Part shown: positions 59,148-64,000 of the stretch, piece after piece | Layout: the number at the start of each line of letters is the position of its first letter | Numbering within the stretch: the stretch's first letter is position 1 | DNA from: Patellaria atrata CBS 101060 | Taxonomy: Eukaryota > Ascomycota > Dothideomycetes > Patellariales > Patellariaceae | Assembly: GCA_010093705.1 (NCBI GenBank) | Contig: MU006089.1 | Coordinates: 2,901,561-2,965,560, forward strand | Direction of reading: 5' to 3' | DNA: 64,000 nucleotides | The notes under the pieces: model-generated | Database searches by the model: none | The model's input: only the letters and a program-made list of their open reading frames with translations | Told to the model about the DNA's origin: nothing | Program-made: the position numbers and the translations under genes

Positions 59148-61403
59148 TTAAGAATCTTCCTCCATAGGTTCACCATCGATATCCTCCTCAGGCATCGGTT
59201 CACCATCAATATCCTCATCAAGCATAGGAACACCATTAACATCCTCATCCTCGACCATCGGCACCCCATTCCCACTCTCCCGTCCAGGTCCCTCACCGCC
59301 CCCCTCAACACCCTCATTACCACTCGCAGCAGCAATCCTCATCTTAAGCGCCTCCCTCGCCTTCCTCTTCTCCCCCTCCACCCGTTCCCTCTCCCTCTCC
59401 GCCCGTTCCACAACCTCCCTCTCCCTCCCTGTGAGCGGCGGATTCAAAAACCCCTCCTCAAACTCCCTCATCGTGGTATGCGGAAACACACTCCAGCCCT
59501 CCCACGTCCTAAAAACCTCCTTGACGCACCTCTTCCACTTCTCCGCCCTGAGTCTACCCCACCCCCTCTCGCGCTCCAACCGGCCCAGTTTGGCGAACGT
59601 GCCGCGTGTCCGCAGCGCGGATTCGAAGAGCTGGCGGTACCGCCACGCGAGGCGCACGCCCGACGTCGCACACGAGGAGAGGATGTCGGAGATGACGTAG
59701 AGGCCGATGAGGCGGGGGGAGGAGTCGTCTTCGAGTTCCGGCTGCTGCTGCTGCGGGCCTTTGGCGGCGTCGCTGTCGGAGGCGTCTTTGGACTCGGCCT
59801 TAGCGATGGATTGATTGAAGGGCTTCTCGACGTTGCTGACGATGATATTGACGACCTCTTCCCCGCCGGCTGCGTGCTTGATTGCGAAGGCCATGATGGC
59901 TGCGATGTCTCGTCGGCGGAGTTTCCCCGTTGTGGGGGGGAGACGTCGGAGGAGGAAGGTTAGTTCGGCCCTGTAGAGCGGATTGAGGTAGTTCACTTCC
60001 GTTTCTTCTAGGCCGCCTTCGCGGCGTGGGAGGCGGCCGGATTCGTTGTCTGAGTCTTCGGACTCGGACTCGAAGCCGGAGTCTGAGACGAATTCGTTGA
60101 TGGCTGTGGTGAATTCGAAGGGGAGTTCCTTTTCAGGGGGTTGCCAGGGGGCGCTGTCGTGGAAGATGGATTTGGGGGTGTCTCTGTCGTTGGAATTTCC
60201 TTTGTTGAGGGTGGAGCCAGATGCTATTGAGTGTAATCGTGAGCGGTAATACCGCCCTTCTGGACTTCTGGCGTCAAAGAGGAAAGCCCATTTTTCCGAC
60301 TTGCGTACTTCGGGACGGCTCATCAGTAGGGATTCAAACTCTGCACCGGCTGATAAGACGTTTTCGATCGTTTTATGGATCAGCCTCAACTGCTCGATCT
60401 TGAGAGGTTGCGTGACATGTACGACTTGTTGTTGGCTTTGACCGCGACCGTAGCCAACAGAAGGACCGTATGTTGGTGGAGGGGCATAGCCTCCGCGGGT
60501 GGGTGGTGGAGCGCGATTTAGAGAATGTCCTGGACCTGATGGTGGTGCGGTTTTCGCCCCGAATGGAAGCGATCCGATCACCGTCCCTAAGCCAGTGGAA
60601 GAACTAGACATGGAGTTTAATGTGGCTGAGGAAAGATGTCGGGACAAGGAAAGGTAGTATCCATCCCCCAGATATCTCTTTTGCAACGCAGCTACTGTAG
60701 TATCGATCTCACTTGCAGGTGTCTCCCTCGCAAGAGTCACTATAGCGGAAAGTGACCTACGGTCTGTAGATGGGCCTGTAGGAGGCATTGTGCGCACGGA
60801 GTCTATCTTGAGGGAGGAAGGAATGAGAGCTTTAATGGAAGCAACGGAGTATCCTGGGGGTAATTGTGTGAGAAGCATAGTTGGTTTCGGAGCAGCCTTT
60901 TCCACGGCCTTCTCTTCTGGTTCCTCTTCATCATCAGAGACAGCAAATGCAGCAGCGGCACTTAGTGGTCCTTTGCTTGAATTGCTAAACTTCAAAACGC
61001 CCTTCTCTCGATCTCTATCACTCTCCCGTGATCCGCCATCATATCCTCTCTTTTTGGGTAAAATTGGCGCTGGACCCAAACTACCAGGTCCGCTGAGCCT
61101 TGTAGTAGATGCACTGAAGTGTCTTGCTGGACCTCCACCAAACCCTCCTCTTGTTGGACCCGGTGGTGCACCACGACCGAACCCACCGCGCGAGCTTAGG
61201 GAGAGGGGGAAATCGTCGTCTTCATCGTCGTCAACTCCAAACGCTTTCTCGAAGTCCTGAAGCGCAGCAGCATTCTCAGCTTCTTCGCGCTGTTTTTTAG
61301 CCTCGGCCTCTGCTTTCTGCCGCTCGAACAGAGACTTTTTAGCGGGCGCTTTGAGCTTGACAGATATATCTGGGAACTCTTTGATTTTCTTCGAATCACC
61401 CAT
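59148..61403 (-). CDS. U2SURP: U2 snRNP-associated SURP protein (SR140/U2SURP)
   Basis: A single exon encodes 751 residues. After a charged, Gly-rich N-terminus (KSLFERQKAEAEAKKQREE) comes a degenerate RRM (about 170-260, with MLLTQLPPGYSV and GYYLSLSRHLSS). A SURP motif follows (about 335-395: IHKTIENVLSAGAEFESLLM, SEKWAFLFDARSPEGRYYR). The CID-like domain (about 475-660) has YRAELTFLLRRLPPTTGKLR, RDIAAIMAFAIKHA and RLIGLYVISDILSSCA. This order is that of SR140/U2SURP, which binds the U2 snRNP during pre-mRNA splicing in the nucleus. The C-terminus is a charged coiled coil followed by acidic repeats (DEDIDGEPMPEEDIDGEPM). No break is seen. It is divergently paired with the next gene across 280 bases, which suggests a shared promoter. 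Confidence 0.88.
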   Translation of the reverse strand: MGDSKKIKEFPDISVKLKAPAKKSLFERQKAEAEAKKQREEAENAAALQDFEKAFGVDDDEDDDFPLSLSSRGGFGRGAPPGPTRGGFGGGPARHFSASTTRLSGPGSLGPAPILPKKRGYDGGSRESDRDREKGVLKFSNSSKGPLSAAAAFAVSDDEEEPEEKAVEKAAPKPTMLLTQLPPGYSVASIKALIPSSLKIDSVRTMPPTGPSTDRRSLSAIVTLARETPASEIDTTVAALQKRYLGDGYYLSLSRHLSSATLNSMSSSSTGLGTVIGSLPFGAKTAPPSGPGHSLNRAPPPTRGGYAPPPTYGPSVGYGRGQSQQQVVHVTQPLKIEQLRLIHKTIENVLSAGAEFESLLMSRPEVRKSEKWAFLFDARSPEGRYYRSRLHSIASGSTLNKGNSNDRDTPKSIFHDSAPWQPPEKELPFEFTTAINEFVSDSGFESESEDSDNESGRLPRREGGLEETEVNYLNPLYRAELTFLLRRLPPTTGKLRRRDIAAIMAFAIKHAAGGEEVVNIIVSNVEKPFNQSIAKAESKDASDSDAAKGPQQQQPELEDDSSPRLIGLYVISDILSSCATSGVRLAWRYRQLFESALRTRGTFAKLGRLERERGWGRLRAEKWKRCVKEVFRTWEGWSVFPHTTMREFEEGFLNPPLTGREREVVERAERERERVEGEKRKAREALKMRIAAASGNEGVEGGGEGPGRESGNGVPMVEDEDVNGVPMLDEDIDGEPMPEEDIDGEPMEEDS

Positions 61404-61683
61404 TGTAGTTGAATCGCCGGTGAAGGTTGCGCACCTTCTACCGAAGAGGTAATTGATAGGAGAACGCGCGAGTTGGTCTGTAGCGATGAGATGGGAGTAT
61501 CACTGTCTAGATCAAGTTAATGTAGAAAAGCGAAAGTGTTAAAGTGGTTGTCTCGGGCTCACAGGACCACGCGTCAGAGCTTCGCGGTCACGGGCGTGAA
61601 CCATGAAAGAGCTCCCCGCGTTGCGGGACGAACTGCGTCTCAACTAATTGCAAGTCTCCATCATTATATTTTTCTTTTAGAAA
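61404..61683. promoter_or_regulatory. 280-bp divergent promoter region
   Basis: The region separates the starts of the U2SURP gene (minus) and the gene at 61684 (plus). The last 30 bases before the plus-strand ATG are pyrimidine-rich (TTATATTTTTCTTTTAG). No specific operator is claimed. Confidence 0.5.
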
Positions 61684-62861
61684 ATGTCCAAGGCAACAGA
61701 ATTACAAGCTCTCTTACGGTTTCTCTCGCAAGATGCTAAGATACCTTTGGCAACTGCTATAGGGAAAGTAAAGGAGCTACAAAATGCAGGACTAGCAACG
61801 TACGTTACCCCTTCTCATCTGGTATATTTTATACTTACATATATAGACTTGAGAATATCTCGAAGTCGGACCAAAAGACTATACAGAACATCTTCCCCGA
61901 TGATAAAGCCTCAAAACAAGTCTTGAACGCTGCAAAGCGAATATCGAAGAAACGAGCTGCAGGTGATTCAGGACCGGCTTCACCTGTCAAGAAGCAGAAG
62001 AGATCTATTTATGAAGAACCACCGACTCCTGCTCAGATTGAGCAATCTCTTGTTTTACCTGACGCTATCAAAGATGAGGGACAGATATTATCTATTATCA
62101 TTTTTACAAATAGAGCTCCCCTTGTTTTAGCTTTCGCAGTCACGTTGCTTAAATATACGATGCCTGAACAACCAATCTCAAGTAGACTCAGTTTAGCACA
62201 GGCAGTAGTCAGTATCAACAGCCGGAGTAAAGCTGTAAGTTTAGGTCTCGAAGCGGGTAAGAGTGCGGAAGAGGAAGGTTGGGGAGAAGGTCAACCTACT
62301 GTTAAAGTCATGGGTCGTGAAATCAAGACGATGAAGCGGTGGGGCTACGAATGGAAAACAAAAGACTCAAAAGAAGAAACAAAGTCATTAGATGCGTCTG
62401 AAGATTCCAGTCAAGCTGAGACGCTCAAAGATGATAATAACGCACCATCACTCTGGGGGATCGATCTCGACGCTTTAAAGAAAACTAATAGTAATGGAGG
62501 AACCGCTGCTCAATCAAAGGCTTCAAACTCTCTGCCTATCTATACCCCTCAATCCGCTAGAGCATACCTCCTTAGATCGTTCGACTCTTCAGCAGGTCTG
62601 TCATCAAACGACTACAGCCCAAAGAAAAAACCATCGAATGCGACTATCGCTGAGAGGAAGGAGCGTAACTTAGCCTTACTCCTTGGTGCTCTTGAACTCC
62701 TGTTTGAATCCTGGGCTCCCCATATCGATAAAACGCAGTTAGACAGCCGCACCTGGTCCTGGTACGTTCGCGTACGTCCTGAGGTTGAGAGCGGTGTTGC
62801 TGGTTGGGGTGGTAAAGGAGACGTTAAATTGGTGGATATTCTAGCTTTACGGCGAACCTAA
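61684..62861 (+). CDS. uncharacterised fungal protein with an HhH-like N-terminus
   Basis: Two exons (61684-61799 and 61847-62861) splice in frame across a 47-nt intron to 376 residues. The N-terminal 70 residues (LQALLRFLSQDAKIPLATAI, KVKELQNAGLATLENISKSD) form short helices with a LENISKSDQ turn that resembles helix-hairpin-helix units in DNA-repair proteins, followed by a basic KKR/KKQKR nuclear-import-like stretch. The centre has a hydrophobic segment (LSIIIFTNRAPLVLAFAVTL) and then WGEGQPTVKVMGREIKTMKR. The C-terminus ends with ALELLFESWAPHIDKTQLDS and a TWSWYVRVRPEV block that look conserved. I cannot name the family. A nuclear, possibly DNA-linked role is inference from the HhH-like turn and basic patch. 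It converges on the HAD gene 117 bases away. Confidence 0.7.
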
Positions 62862-62978
62862 AGTACTTCCATCACCGGTGATCATTTTACACTTTAGGGT
62901 GTAAAATAATAGAGTCCCTTCTTCAGGACATTACTGGAAAAGACCATCTATGCCGCCAATATCTCTTGCCCGCAGCGT

Positions 62979-64000
62979 TCATACTTGGTCCGAATCGCCC
63001 GAGTCAAGTGGTTTCCATGATAACAAAGGCATTAAGCTTGCCTCCATCGAAGCATTGGTCCTCCATGCATCCATTATAAGCTTCCTTCTATGTTCCATAC
63101 TTAGACTCTCTTTTGACCTATCGATCAACATTGAAGACCATCCAGCTCTTCGAGCCCCTATCACATCTTCTGCCATGCTGTCTCCGACGTATAGCATTTC
63201 GAATGAATCAATGTATCGAATGGACTCTGTATTACGTGATAGGTGCTGAGCTAAAAGTGTCTCCGCTGCCTTGAATATTCCCGGATCGGGCTTGACGACG
63301 CCAACGTCATAACTCATGACAACGAAATCAATGTCATTCTCCGCGTGATTTGTTTCAATTCCACTTTCCGTCCTCCCGAACATCTGCGGGGAGACATCAA
63401 GTCCAAAGGATCTCAGGACACCTGGGACACGATCGTCGGAATTCGAGATGATACCAACAACTGTTTGTTCCCAGGGCCATTCATGAGTTTTTTTTGAGTT
63501 TTTATGTGTAGACTTTCTCAATTCTCGAAGTGATTTGAAGAAGGGCATGACATCTTCGAACATCTGGTAGCCATCGGAATTGGAGAACCTAGTCATCAAC
63601 TCACTTGTCATCCGTTCGGGAACTGCTGCTCCTGATGATACGAAAGGCTTAAAGGTAGCATTGATGACCTGACAGCAAATTCAGGTCTCTACAATTGTGA
63701 TTTCTTGTGTCTTACAGAAGACTCACATTGCTCCACCATTGGCTAGCATCCACACCATTCACTTTACCGTAGTTCGGGTTCCGACTTCTCTCTTTCTTGA
63801 AAGCTTGATGATATGTCAATTACCAGTTCATTCCAGCAGAGCACTATCACTTACCCTCATGGAATTTCTCAGTAAGTTCCGTTTCAGAGAAACCCGTGAT
63901 GCCATATTTTCGAGCTATCTCCCCATATTGCTGAGCAATCGGCCTCTTGGGCCGAAACAGGGTACCAAACGCATCTAAGCACAAGAGCAGATTCTTTCTG
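62979..64000 (-). CDS. HAD-superfamily hydrolase, HDHD3-like (5' end outside the window)
   Basis: Three visible exons (from the window edge to 63855, about 63798-63726, and about 63684-62979) read in frame. Motif I is in the first (LLLCLDAFGTLFRPKRPIAQ), where the nucleophile Asp starts DAFGT. Motif II is GIISNSDDRV, motif III the Lys in GVVKPDPGIFKAAE, and motif IV GDSMAEDVIGARRAG with two acidic metal ligands. The Cap-like insert includes SETELTEKFHEAFKKE. The set and spacing match the HDHD3/REG-2-like branch of haloacid-dehalogenase phosphatases, which usually remove phosphate from small molecules; the substrate is unknown. Only a few N-terminal residues should be missing to the right of the window. 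All catalytic residues are intact. Exon 2 and 3 limits are approximate. Confidence 0.87.

Overview
The window is nuclear DNA of a filamentous ascomycete (Pezizomycotina; Leotiomycetes is my guess, at low confidence). The evidence is compact genes with 45-110 nt GT-AG introns carrying CTAAC-type branch sites, a DASH-complex Duo1, yeast-like Sec63 and Hgh1, a basic-leucine-zipper-type/ankyrin (bANK) regulator of the kind tied to fungal secondary metabolism, and a NACHT protein of fungal type. All coding calls rest on reading the translated sequence and checking splice sites by eye; no database search was run.

Layout. 0-5 kb: the 3' end of a disordered protein, a family-34-like glycosyltransferase whose metal-binding motif is altered, and a small secreted Asn/Arg/Asp-rich protein. 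6.3-8.8 kb: SEC63, complete in seven exons. 10.2-14.4 kb: two enzymes, a DUF3445 (heme-dependent N-demethylase-like) protein and a DUF2235 alpha/beta-hydrolase. 14.7-23.2 kb: a graveyard holding an Arg/Ser-rich decayed gene and then the remains of a secondary-metabolite cluster (MFS exporter, P450, FSH-type hydrolase, highly-reducing polyketide synthase), in the middle of which the bANK transcription factor still reads as an intact two-exon gene. 23.6-30.1 kb: a 2,115-residue NACHT protein with a long helical-repeat tail. 30.2-34.4 kb: gene-poor, with a 577-bp fold-back element carrying an internal minisatellite.

34.5-45.7 kb is a dense housekeeping block: an uncharacterised nuclear-type protein, DUO1 (kinetochore), HGH1 (eEF2 folding), a DUF7137 surface protein, a tubulin-tyrosine-ligase-like enzyme and an RBR ubiquitin ligase. 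45.8-56.6 kb is gene-poor, with a 100-N assembly gap, a 42-C homopolymer, tRNA-like fragments, an unusual peroxiredoxin gene with an in-frame stop and a long tail, and a short Cys/His protein. 56.6-64 kb holds an orphan acidic protein with internal repeats, a U2SURP/SR140 splicing factor divergently paired with an unknown nuclear-type protein, and a HAD phosphatase running off the right edge.

The genes do not form one pathway. The one functional grouping is the dead cluster at 16-23 kb. The most notable points are the surviving regulator inside it, the fold-back element, the tailed peroxiredoxin and the repeat-bearing orphan.
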